NCBI GenBank assembly: GCA_947478865.1
Contig: CANJXF010000008.1
Location: 1 to 64,000 of the forward strand
Length of the DNA: 64,000 nt
DNA from: Verrucomicrobiales bacterium
GTDB taxonomy: Bacteria; Verrucomicrobiota; Verrucomicrobiia; Limisphaerales; CANJXF01
Direction of reading: 5' to 3'
Of this stretch, positions 52,920 to 61,549 are shown piece by piece (the first letter of the stretch is position 1; the number at the start of each line of letters is the position of its first letter). The notes beneath the pieces are model-generated. The model was given only the letters and a program-made list of their open reading frames with translations. It was not told the DNA's origin and did not search any database. A program made the translations under genes and the position numbers.

Positions 52920-54578
52920 ATGAGCCCTGTGAAAAAACATCTGCTTTGCTTTCTTTTCGGACTCTTCGCATGGGCTCATGCCGGTCGCGCCGCAGACGCT
53001 GCCCCGCGCTGGAACATCCTGTTCATTTTCGCCGATGACTGGGGCCGTTACGCCAGTTGCTACAAGGGGCTCGACGGCAGGCCGACTCTCAATGACGTGA
53101 TCAAGACGCCCAATGTGGATCGCGTCGCCCGCGAAGGCGTGCTGTTCAAGAATGCGTTTGTCAACGCGCCGAGCTGCACGCCGTGCCGCAGCTCGCTGCT
53201 CTCCGGCCGCTATTTTTTCAATTGCAACCGGGGTGCGATTCTCAACGGCGCAGTGTGGGATAGTTCAATCCCCACTTTTCCGCTGTTGCTCCGTGATGCC
53301 GGCTACAGCATTGGCAAGAGCTACAAGGTTTGGAGTCCCGGAACCCCGGTGGACGCACCGTTCGGCGGACAACAATATGCATTCGAAAAACACGGCAACA
53401 TGGCCCAGCATTTTTCCCAGCACGCCGCGCCAATGGTGCAGCAAGGGATGAGCGTCTCCCTGGCGCGAGAAAAAATTCTCGATCAAGTGCGCGGCAACTT
53501 TGAAGATTTTCTCGCGTCCCGCAAAGCCGGCCAGCCCTGGCATTATTTCTTCGGCCCCACCACGACCCATCGCACCTGGGTCAAAGGCTCGGGCAAATTG
53601 CTGTGGGGAATCGAGCCTGATTCGCTGAAAGGCAAGATGCCGAAGTTTCTTCCCGACGTGCCAGAAGTGCGCGAGGACGTGGCGGATTACCTCGGTGAAT
53701 GCCAGGCGGTGGATGCCTATGTGGGCGTGCTGCTCAAACGGCTCGAGGAAACCGGCGAGGCCAACCGCACGCTCATTGTGCTCAGCGGCGACCACGGAAT
53801 GCCGGGCGTGCCCGCAGGCAAATGCAATCTCTACGACATGGGCGTGAGCATTCCGCTGATCATGCGCGTGCCCGGAGCCAAGGGCGGACGCATCGTGGAT
53901 GATTTTGTCCGGCTGCCCGACCTTGCGCCGACGTTCATGGAAATCGCGGGTGTGGCACCGCCCGCGGGACTCTACGGGCGCACGCTGCTGCCGCTGTTAA
54001 AATCCGACAAAAATGGCCAGATCGACGCGACGCGCAACTGGGTCATCACCGGTCGCGAGCGCCACGTGGCTTCCGCACGCGAAGGCAACCTGCCCTACCC
54101 AATGCGCGCGCTGCGAACGCCGGAATTCGTTTACATTCGCAACTTCGCCCCCGACCGCTGGCCAATGGGGTCGCCGAAAGGTGTCACTCCAACAGAGATG
54201 CCGGACTTTGCCGCATTGCAAGGCGTCACCTACACCGCCTTTGCCGACATGGACGCCAGTCCGACCAAGGCTTGGCTTGTCATGCATCGCAACGAGCCGG
54301 ACTGGAAGTGGTACTACGAGTTCGCGTTCGGCAAACGTCCCGGGGAGGAACTTTACGATGTCCGCAAAGATCCTGATCAGGTGAACAACCTCGCTGCCGA
54401 TCCAGCTTTCGCCAAAATCAAACAGCAGCTCTCCCAACGTTTATTGAAAACGCTCACCGATGCGAAAGATCCGCGAATCATCGAACAACCACCGCGCTTC
54501 GAGCATCCACCCTTCACTGACATGAATGATAAGGAGACAAAAAGAGTTCCAGGCGACCCGAAGAAAACGAAGGAGTGA
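52920..54578 (+). CDS. Secreted sulfatase
   Basis: This 552-residue protein has a signal peptide (LLCFLFGLFAWAHAGRAAD) and a formylglycine-dependent sulfatase domain. The start NILFIFADDWGRYA has the metal-binding Asp pair. The sulfatase signature C-T-P-C-R has Cys86 as the residue to be converted to formylglycine, in SCTPCRSSLLSGRYF. VLSGDHGMPG provides the second metal site. Sulfatases remove sulfate from glycans or other esters. The Cys-type signature needs a formylglycine-generating enzyme, which is not in the window. PhoD follows on the same strand. Confidence 0.93.
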   Translation: MSPVKKHLLCFLFGLFAWAHAGRAADAAPRWNILFIFADDWGRYASCYKGLDGRPTLNDVIKTPNVDRVAREGVLFKNAFVNAPSCTPCRSSLLSGRYFFNCNRGAILNGAVWDSSIPTFPLLLRDAGYSIGKSYKVWSPGTPVDAPFGGQQYAFEKHGNMAQHFSQHAAPMVQQGMSVSLAREKILDQVRGNFEDFLASRKAGQPWHYFFGPTTTHRTWVKGSGKLLWGIEPDSLKGKMPKFLPDVPEVREDVADYLGECQAVDAYVGVLLKRLEETGEANRTLIVLSGDHGMPGVPAGKCNLYDMGVSIPLIMRVPGAKGGRIVDDFVRLPDLAPTFMEIAGVAPPAGLYGRTLLPLLKSDKNGQIDATRNWVITGRERHVASAREGNLPYPMRALRTPEFVYIRNFAPDRWPMGSPKGVTPTEMPDFAALQGVTYTAFADMDASPTKAWLVMHRNEPDWKWYYEFAFGKRPGEELYDVRKDPDQVNNLAADPAFAKIKQQLSQRLLKTLTDAKDPRIIEQPPRFEHPPFTDMNDKETKRVPGDPKKTKE

Positions 54579-54688
54579 TTCGAAATGAAACTAAAAACCA
54601 GATGGGCCAGATGGGATGCCAGTTCGATAACCGAATTTCTGTGCGGAAGGATTAAACAAAAAAAACGCCGCGAAAACGGCCCAATCCG

Positions 54689-56188
54689 ATGAAACGCGCC
54701 GGTGGAACCAGGCTCGCGCTGCTCGTCGCCATGCTCGGGTTGACGGGTTCGGCCATCGCGCTGGGTGATCAGATCGATCCGGTATTTCAGGCCACGGGCA
54801 TCAAGATCACGGAGCCAACCGCCACAAGCGTCAACGTATGGACTCGCCTGACCCGCGACGCAACCCGCGCCCCCGACGACCGGCCGCTGCCCATCCTGCA
54901 TGTGTTCGATCGCGCCACGGGCCAGGAACTGGCGATCCGCAATGACGCCGCTTATCCCAACGGGCGCCCCGTCATCGAATTTGCGCCCGGCTCCGATGCA
55001 GGCTCGATTCGCGGGGCGGCAGTTGGCGCGGCCGGTCAGGCGCGCGTGCGCTTTCGCACCACGGCCGCAACCGAATGGTCGGCCACTTCGTGGCGTGACG
55101 CCGATCCGCAGCGCGATTTCACCGCCGTTTTTCCGCTCACCGGGCTGCGGCCGGGCACGCGTTACGAGGTGGAAGTTGAGGCCCGGCGCAACGCAAAGTC
55201 ATCCGTCGCGAGCACCGTCATCGGCGGATTTGTCACCGCACCGCCAGAAAATGCAAATGCGCGCGTCACGTTCTGCGTCATGACCTGCCAGCAATACGAA
55301 GACCGCGACCGGCCTGACGGTTTCGCAATTTATCCCTCCATGCTGACGCTGCGCCCGGATTTTTTTGTCAACACCGGCGACGTGGTTTACTACGACCACG
55401 GCCCGGTTCACGCGCTAACGACCGATCTGGCCCGCTACCATTGGGCTCGAATGTTTGGCTTTCCCACATTGCGCGAGTTCCATCGTCAAGTCGGCAGCTA
55501 CTTCATGAAGGATGACCACGATGTGCTTGCCAACGACTGCGAACCCGGCTCGCGCACGGGCGATTTCACGTTCGAGGATGGTCTCCGCGTTTTTCACGAG
55601 CAAACCGCGCTTGCCTCCTCCCAATACCGGACGGTCCGCTGGGGAAAACATCTCCAGGTTTGGATGGTTGAAGGCCGTGACTTCCGCACCGCGCGCACGA
55701 AAGAGGCGAAGGGCGCGCCCACAATCTGGGGCGGACCGCAGATCGCATGGTTGGAACGCACGTTGGCCGCTTCCGATGCGACCTTTCGCGTTTTGATCAC
55801 CTCCACGCCGATCGTCGGCCCGGATCGCCCGCAGAAGGACGACAACTATTCCAATTCCGGCTTTGCCGTTGAAGGCGCGCGAATCCGGGCGATGCTCGGC
55901 CACCACACCAATCTCACCGTCATCACCGGCGACCGTCACTGGCAATATGTCTCCGTCGATAAAGCAACCGGCCTCGAAGAGTGGAGCGTTGGGGCCGCGA
56001 GCGATGCGCATGCCGGCGGCTGGAACGAGGAGACGCCGCGTCCCGAACACCGTTTTCTTCGCATCAAGCATGGCGGCTTCCTTTCCGGCGAGGTAACGAC
56101 CGCAGCAGCGCGCCAAACGCTCACGCTGCGCTTGCATGACACGACGGGCAAGGTCGTGTTCGAATCCACAAAAACGGGCGGAAAATAA
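54689..56188 (+). CDS. PhoD-type alkaline phosphatase
   Basis: This 499-residue protein has a signal peptide (LALLVAMLGLTGSAIALG). An N-terminal fibronectin-like domain (TATSVNVWTRL, LRPGTRYEVEVE) precedes a metallophosphatase core of the PhoD type. Metal-binding residues occur in NTGDVVYYDHG, MKDDHDVLAND and ITGDRHWQY. PhoD enzymes are calcium/iron-dependent phosphodiesterases and phosphomonoesterases that release phosphate from organic compounds. It follows the sulfatase gene at about 110 bases, so both may be in one transcript. No pho box was looked for with a model. Confidence 0.9.
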   Translation: MKRAGGTRLALLVAMLGLTGSAIALGDQIDPVFQATGIKITEPTATSVNVWTRLTRDATRAPDDRPLPILHVFDRATGQELAIRNDAAYPNGRPVIEFAPGSDAGSIRGAAVGAAGQARVRFRTTAATEWSATSWRDADPQRDFTAVFPLTGLRPGTRYEVEVEARRNAKSSVASTVIGGFVTAPPENANARVTFCVMTCQQYEDRDRPDGFAIYPSMLTLRPDFFVNTGDVVYYDHGPVHALTTDLARYHWARMFGFPTLREFHRQVGSYFMKDDHDVLANDCEPGSRTGDFTFEDGLRVFHEQTALASSQYRTVRWGKHLQVWMVEGRDFRTARTKEAKGAPTIWGGPQIAWLERTLAASDATFRVLITSTPIVGPDRPQKDDNYSNSGFAVEGARIRAMLGHHTNLTVITGDRHWQYVSVDKATGLEEWSVGAASDAHAGGWNEETPRPEHRFLRIKHGGFLSGEVTTAAARQTLTLRLHDTTGKVVFESTKTGGK

Positions 56189-56445
56189 CTTCGCGTCTCC
56201 GCCCAGTGCGCTGAACGATGCATTATATTAACAAGGTGAAATTTTCTCCGAGAAAACATCCTGAAATCTGACCTGGCCAAGGTCGGTCCGCGTCCCAAGT
56301 CACCAGAACATCAACTCGCGAAAACGCCGCCGCAACCGATCCGGTTCAGGCAATTTGCTCATACTGTTTCCTGAGGAATTTCTGGGCAAAGGTTACAGAG
56401 AAACTTCTTTGTAAGAAGGAAAAGTCGGTGCGGAGGATTAGCAAT

Positions 56446-56474
56446 TTGCCTGATGCGCGCTGAAGCAGTATAGA
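56446..56474 (+). promoter_or_regulatory. Promoter of the WXG100/FtsK-like operon
   Basis: TTGCCT at 56446-56451 is followed after 17 bases by TATAGA at 56469-56474. The ATG of the first gene is ten bases further, so the leader is at most a few bases. The 257 bases between PhoD and this promoter contain no recognised gene. Confidence 0.5.
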
Positions 56475-56484
56475 TATTCTCACT

Positions 56485-56757
56485 ATGCCGCAGGCCATCA
56501 TCGATCCGGAAGAAGTCAGGCGATTTGCCGAGGAGCTGAAACGGTTCAACGCCGATCTCCAGACAAAAATTTCTTTGCTGCAGGCGCGTTTTGCGTCGCT
56601 GGGCGATTCCTGGCAGGACCAGGAGCACACGAAGTTCTCGGAGGAATTCAAGCAGGCGGTGAAAGCGCTCAAAAAATTCAATGAGATTTCCACCCAGCAC
56701 ACGCCCTATCTCCTCCGCAAAGCGCAGCGGATCGAGGAGTATTTGAACCAGCGTTAG
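56485..56757 (+). CDS. WXG100-like small helical protein (first partner)
   Basis: This 90-residue protein is all helical, with two long helices and a turn around Ser42-Trp43-Gln44-Asp45 (the usual WXG position, with Asp instead of Gly). Its size and layout match the ESAT-6/WXG100 family of type VII secretion substrates. A second copy of the signature S-W-x-D-x5-F occurs in the third gene of the operon. No C-terminal Y-x-x-x-D/E signal is seen. It is the first gene of a four-gene operon that ends with an EccC/FtsK-like ATPase, and is probably a secreted or structural partner of that machine. The family call is from layout, not a search. Confidence 0.7.
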   Translation: MPQAIIDPEEVRRFAEELKRFNADLQTKISLLQARFASLGDSWQDQEHTKFSEEFKQAVKALKKFNEISTQHTPYLLRKAQRIEEYLNQR

Positions 56758-56761
56758 CGCC

Positions 56762-57325
56762 ATGCCGAACCGCGCCCATGTCACCTCGGTTGAAGCGCTC
56801 GAAGCGTTTCGCGCGAAACTCATTGTTTACCTGAGCAAGGCGCGCCCCACTTTGGAAGAAGTGAGCGATCAGGTGATCCGTACTCGCGTCTGGCTCGAAA
56901 GCACGCAGCGTGTTTACTGGCAGAATCAGGCGCGGCGCCGCGCCCAGAAACTTCAGGACGCGCAGCAAACGTTGTTCAGCGCCGAGCTGGCGAATCTTCG
57001 CGCGGTCACCGTGGCCGAGCGGATGGACGTTCAACGGGCCAAGCGCGCAATGGAGGAAGCGGAAGAAAAATTGAAGCGGATCAAAAAATGGGATCGCGAT
57101 TTCGGCAGCCAGGTTGAACCTTTGGCCCGGCAACTTGAAAAACTGCAAACGGTTCTGGCAAATAATCTGCCGGAGGCAATTGCCTTTCTCGCTGGAGCGG
57201 TGAAAAGCCTCGACGCCTACAATCAGGATGTTCGTTCGGGCGATTCCACCGGGGCAAGCGACGCCCCTTCCGCAACCAAAGAAGCACCCGCAGAAAACAA
57301 CAGCACGGCCCCGGAGCAGCCATGA
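56762..57325 (+). CDS. Coiled-coil protein of the WXG100/FtsK-like operon
   Basis: This 187-residue protein is mostly helical, with heptad-like coiled coil between about 30 and 150 (ARRRAQKLQDAQQTLFSAEL, QRAKRAMEEAEEKLKRIKKW). It ends in an Ala/Pro/Thr-rich low-complexity tail. No signal peptide or membrane helix is seen. It starts four bases after the first WXG100-like gene and overlaps the third gene by four bases, so it is translated with them. A chaperone, spacer or structural role in the secretion-like machine is inference. Confidence 0.75.
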   Translation: MPNRAHVTSVEALEAFRAKLIVYLSKARPTLEEVSDQVIRTRVWLESTQRVYWQNQARRRAQKLQDAQQTLFSAELANLRAVTVAERMDVQRAKRAMEEAEEKLKRIKKWDRDFGSQVEPLARQLEKLQTVLANNLPEAIAFLAGAVKSLDAYNQDVRSGDSTGASDAPSATKEAPAENNSTAPEQP

Positions 57326-57534
57326 GTTTAAACGCAAACAGAACTCGTTTGGCCGCGCTGACCAAGGCATTGTCCAACGACTGGAAGCAGACCAAGGAAT
57401 CGTGGCGCGACGCTAAGGCTCAAGAATTTGAGCAGCGTTATCTGCAAGAACTTTTCGACGGCGTGGATACGGCGGTTGCCGTGATGGACCAGCTGGATAA
57501 ACTTCTGAACAAAATCAAGACTGACTGTGAGTAA
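57322..57534 (+). CDS. WXG100-like small helical protein (second partner)
   Basis: This 70-residue helical protein carries Ser27-Trp28-Arg29-Asp30 and Phe36, the same S-W-x-D-x5-F spacing as in the 56485 gene (Ser42, Trp43, Asp45, Phe51). It is shorter and ends in a Leu-rich helix (VMDQLDKLLNKIKTDCE). The two may form a heterodimer, as EsxA and EsxB do. The ATG overlaps the previous stop by four bases. The next gene starts with GTG and overlaps its end by eight bases. No Y-x-x-x-D/E signal is present. Confidence 0.65.
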   Translation: MSLNANRTRLAALTKALSNDWKQTKESWRDAKAQEFEQRYLQELFDGVDTAVAVMDQLDKLLNKIKTDCE

Positions 57535-60500
57535 CCATTTTGGAGTAACACAAACGCTCGAACTCGTCGAAAACCTGCAACAGACGGTTGCCGAATTTGC
57601 GACGCGCGACGAAAAGTTGAATCAGGAATTCAACACGGGCATCACCGCCGAGCGGACGCGACGCGAAAAGGCGCTCGAACAAATGAACACGCGTTTGGCG
57701 GAGGCGATCGCTCAGGCGGACGCCGACTTTCAGGCGCGAAAAGAATTGGCCGAATCCAAACACAAAGCGCGCCGGGCGTGGATCAGTCGAGCACACAAGA
57801 ACAGCCAGAAAACAGCGCTCGGACGGATCGAAGATCGCGAGGGTCGCCGCAAACACAAGCTCCAGACCGAAACGATGCAGATGCATCGCAACCACGAAAC
57901 GGGGCTCGCGACGGCGGAGAAAACGATCATCGAATTCAAAACCAGCCTCGCCCAGGAGCAGGAACTTCTGGCGGGATTGGAGCTCAAGGCGCGCGATTCT
58001 TTCAAGGGTTACGGAAAATTTGTTCAACTTCTTTCGCATTCGAAGGAGCTCCCGGAGTCCGACCTGGCGAAAGATGAATATAAATTAATTGCGGAGCTCG
58101 ACACGCTGATCACGGAAACGCGCGAGGAGCTGGATCGGTTTGCAAGGATGCTGTTGCCGAAAATTTTCAAGCAGCGCATCGCGCTCTCGATCCTGGCGCT
58201 TTGCCTGATTCCGCTCGTGCCGGCGCTCCACTATTTTGGGAAGAATGTTCTTTCGTATCGCGACGCAGGAATCGCCATTGGAGGCATTTTCGTTCTCGGG
58301 TTCATTTTGCATCTTCTCGGCCGGCGTCAGGCCGAGCCGCGCGCGGCCCGCATTGCGCAATCCATCATTCGCGCGCGACGGCTTCACGATGTGTGCTATG
58401 CGAAAACCGATTCACGCTACGCTCGCGAAGTCGAGCGAGTGGAAAACGAATTCAAAGCCATAGGCCAATGGATCGAAAGCGAATGGAAAGCGGCGCTCGA
58501 AGAATCAGCGAGCGCGAAGGCGAATTACCCGGAACGGGTGGAGGACAAATTCACGCGCAGCCTCGCCAAAAATGAAGAGCTCTTTCAAGGCAGGCGGGAA
58601 CGTTTGGACGGCGATCACAAAATCGCCGTGGCGACGCTGGCGAGCGAATCAGCTTCAAAAAAGGCGGAATGGGCCAGCGTTTCCGAAGCGAAGGAAGCGA
58701 AGCTCAACGCAGACTTTCAGGCCCAGCGGCAAGCGCTTCGAGCCGATTGGGACGGCAGGCTTGTGCCGGTCTACGAAACCATTGGCGCCGTCGTTCCTGC
58801 TGCGGAAAAACTGTTTCCCAGCGCCAACCCAAGTTTTTGGAAAGAGTGGAGCGCTCCGGAGCGATTCGGGCAGGCCGCAAAGTTTGGCCGCCTCGACGTG
58901 GATGTTGAAAAACTGGCGGGCCGACTTCCGAAGGATGAATTTTTGCAATTGCCGGGACCGGCCCGGTTTCCTCTTCCGCTTTTGCTGACCTACCCGGACC
59001 AAGGCGCGTTGTTGATCGAAACAAAAGAGTCGGGCCGAACCGAAGCGATCGCCGCGCTGAATCAGACCATTCTGCGACTGCTCTCGACCGCGCCTCCTGG
59101 ACGGGTGAGCTTCACGGTGGTGGATCCAGTTGGCCTTGGACAGAATTTTTCCAGCATCATGCACATCGCGGATTACGCGGAGCATTTGATCAACAACCGG
59201 ATCTGGACGCAGCCCGGTCAAATCGAACAGAAGCTCACCGATTTGAATGAGCACATGGAAAAAGTCATCCAGATGTATCTGCGAAACGAATACGCCACGA
59301 TCGCGGAATACAACGAGCAGGCCGGAAACATTGCGGAGAAATATCATTTCCTTGTGGTTGCAGATTTTCCTTCAAATTTCACGGACGCGGCAGCCAAGCG
59401 GCTTTTAAGCATCGCGACCAGCGGCGCGCGCTGCGGCGTTTACACTTTGATTCATTGGGACCACAACCACCCTGCCCCGCTTGATTTTGTCCCGGACGAA
59501 TTGCGCAAGAGCAGCGTCACGATTCAATGCAAAGGAAATAAATTCACGCTGCTCGGCAAACCTTTGTCCGACACAAACTTGTTGCTCGATACGCCGCCGG
59601 ATGCCGAGCTGGTCACGGAATTCATCCACAAAGTCGGCAAGAGCAATCGCGATTCAAATCGCGTCGAAGTTCCGTTCTCGCACGTGGCGCCGCCCGATGC
59701 CGAGCTGTGGACCGGCGACACCACGAGCGAGCTGCGCGTTCCGATCGGCCGCACCGGCGCGACGAAGCTGCAGTACCTTTCGATCGGCAAGGGAACTCGC
59801 CAGCACGCTTTGCTCGCAGGAAAAACCGGTTCCGGAAAATCAACTTTGTTCCATGTCATCATTACGAACCTCGCGTTGTGGTGCAGTCCGGAGGAAGTGG
59901 AATTTTACCTGATCGATTTCAAAAAAGGCGTCGAGTTCAAGTGTTACGCTGAGAAAAAGCTTCCGCACGCGCGGGTGGTCGCAATCGAAAGCGATCGCGA
60001 ATTTGGCTTGAGCGTTTTGCAACGAGTGGACGACGAATTGAAGCGGCGCGGCGATTTGTTCCGCAAAGCGGGCGTGCAGGATCTTGCGGGTTACAAGAAA
60101 GGTGGCGGAACAGAAAGCGTTCCCCGCTCACTCCTGATCATCGACGAATTCCAGGAATTCTTCGTGGAAGACGATCGGATTTCGCAGACCGCTTCCGGTC
60201 TGCTCGACCGGATTGTGCGACAGGGACGCGCCTTCGGCATTCACGTTTTGCTCGGCTCGCAAACACTCGGTGGCGCCTACACGATGGCGCGCACGACGAT
60301 GGGCCAAATGGTGATCCGCATCGCGCTGCAATGTAATGAGGCCGACGCGTTTCTCATCATGGACGAAAACAATCCTGCGCCGCGCCTGCTCTCGCGCCCG
60401 GGCGAAGGTATTTACAACGATGCTGCCGGGAACATCCAGGGCAACAGCCCGTTTCAAGCGGTGTGGTTGCCGGACGAAGTGCGTGACAGCTACCTCGACA

Positions 60501-61429
60501 AAGTCACGGCGCGCGCCGCACGCGGCGAAATCAAATACCCCGGCCCCATTGTTTTCGAAGGCGACGCTCCCGCTGATGTTCGCGAGAACTTGGAGCTGAA
60601 CAGGTTCTTGAAAGCGGAAGCAGTCACGGCGGCGAGCGCCCCGCGCATCTGGCTCGGTGCGCCCAATTCGATCAAAGGGCCGACCGAAGCAGTGTTTCAT
60701 CGACAGAGCGGAAACAACCTTCTCATGGTCGGCCAGCGCGATGAGGCAATCCTCGCCATCTTATCGGTCGGCCTGATTTCTCTTGCCGCACAGCATCCGG
60801 TCGGTGCCGCGCAGTTTTTCGTCTTGGACGGCAACCCTCCTGGTTCGGCGCAGCGCGAGCTTCTCGAAAAAACCATCGCCGCAATTCCGCACAAGATCGC
60901 GCTCGTAAAACAAAACGAGTTGGCCGAGGTCATCAACGGCCTTGCGTCGGACCTGAAGGAACGCGCTGAAAGTCAGGATGCCACCTCTGCTCCATCAAAA
61001 TTCCTCTTCATTCATGGTTTGCAGAAATTCGGCAAGCTTCGTTACGAAGATGATTTCGGTTTTTCGAGCGGGGACGAAGCCACGGCGGCAAATCCGTCCG
61101 TAGAATTGAACAAGCTGATTTGCGAAGGACCGAGCTTGGGCATTCATGTGATCGCGACGTGCGACACCTATAACAACATGAATCGCTTTCTCAGCAAAAA
61201 GGCGTTCAGCGAATTCGAAATGCGCGTGCTGTTCCAAATGAGCGCAAACGATTCCGCCAGCCTCATCGATAATCCAAAGGCGGGCACGCTCGGATTGCAT
61301 CGCGCCCTCTTCTATAATGAGCAACAGGGGCATCTGGAATTGTTCCGGCCATACTCATTGCCGACCGGTGAATGGCTCCGCACGGTTGCCGCTGATTTAT
61401 CGCGCGCAATGTCCGACCGCAGCTTGTAG
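57527..61429 (+). CDS. Large membrane FtsK/EccC-like ATPase with three ATPase modules
   Basis: This 1300-residue protein starts with GTG. Residues about 1-210 are coiled coil, then two membrane helices lie at about 217-237 and 245-263, followed by a second coiled-coil stretch. Three FtsK-like modules follow. Module 1 (about 480-690) has no P-loop. Module 2 has Walker A G765-K-T-G-S-G-K771-S-T and Walker B Asp873-Glu874 (LLIIDEFQEF), with RQGRAFGIHVLLGSQ and an arginine-bearing PAPRLLSRPGEG. Module 3 (about 1040-1290) has a degenerate P-loop (VGQRDEA). EccC proteins of type VII secretion have the same three-module plan. The N-terminal coiled coil is unusual. It probably drives export of the WXG100-like pair. 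Confidence 0.85.
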   Translation: MSNHFGVTQTLELVENLQQTVAEFATRDEKLNQEFNTGITAERTRREKALEQMNTRLAEAIAQADADFQARKELAESKHKARRAWISRAHKNSQKTALGRIEDREGRRKHKLQTETMQMHRNHETGLATAEKTIIEFKTSLAQEQELLAGLELKARDSFKGYGKFVQLLSHSKELPESDLAKDEYKLIAELDTLITETREELDRFARMLLPKIFKQRIALSILALCLIPLVPALHYFGKNVLSYRDAGIAIGGIFVLGFILHLLGRRQAEPRAARIAQSIIRARRLHDVCYAKTDSRYAREVERVENEFKAIGQWIESEWKAALEESASAKANYPERVEDKFTRSLAKNEELFQGRRERLDGDHKIAVATLASESASKKAEWASVSEAKEAKLNADFQAQRQALRADWDGRLVPVYETIGAVVPAAEKLFPSANPSFWKEWSAPERFGQAAKFGRLDVDVEKLAGRLPKDEFLQLPGPARFPLPLLLTYPDQGALLIETKESGRTEAIAALNQTILRLLSTAPPGRVSFTVVDPVGLGQNFSSIMHIADYAEHLINNRIWTQPGQIEQKLTDLNEHMEKVIQMYLRNEYATIAEYNEQAGNIAEKYHFLVVADFPSNFTDAAAKRLLSIATSGARCGVYTLIHWDHNHPAPLDFVPDELRKSSVTIQCKGNKFTLLGKPLSDTNLLLDTPPDAELVTEFIHKVGKSNRDSNRVEVPFSHVAPPDAELWTGDTTSELRVPIGRTGATKLQYLSIGKGTRQHALLAGKTGSGKSTLFHVIITNLALWCSPEEVEFYLIDFKKGVEFKCYAEKKLPHARVVAIESDREFGLSVLQRVDDELKRRGDLFRKAGVQDLAGYKKGGGTESVPRSLLIIDEFQEFFVEDDRISQTASGLLDRIVRQGRAFGIHVLLGSQTLGGAYTMARTTMGQMVIRIALQCNEADAFLIMDENNPAPRLLSRPGEGIYNDAAGNIQGNSPFQAVWLPDEVRDSYLDKVTARAARGEIKYPGPIVFEGDAPADVRENLELNRFLKAEAVTAASAPRIWLGAPNSIKGPTEAVFHRQSGNNLLMVGQRDEAILAILSVGLISLAAQHPVGAAQFFVLDGNPPGSAQRELLEKTIAAIPHKIALVKQNELAEVINGLASDLKERAESQDATSAPSKFLFIHGLQKFGKLRYEDDFGFSSGDEATAANPSVELNKLICEGPSLGIHVIATCDTYNNMNRFLSKKAFSEFEMRVLFQMSANDSASLIDNPKAGTLGLHRALFYNEQQGHLELFRPYSLPTGEWLRTVAADLSRAMSDRSL

Positions 61430-61549
61430 CTGCGTGAGCGGATCAGCTTGGACGTCCAACCTTTTCACAAGCTGTTTCCAATCCGTTCCCGCCCTTTTTC
61501 TAGGGTTGAAAAGCTCCAGGGAAAGCGGATGCTTGCAAAAAAGGAATCT

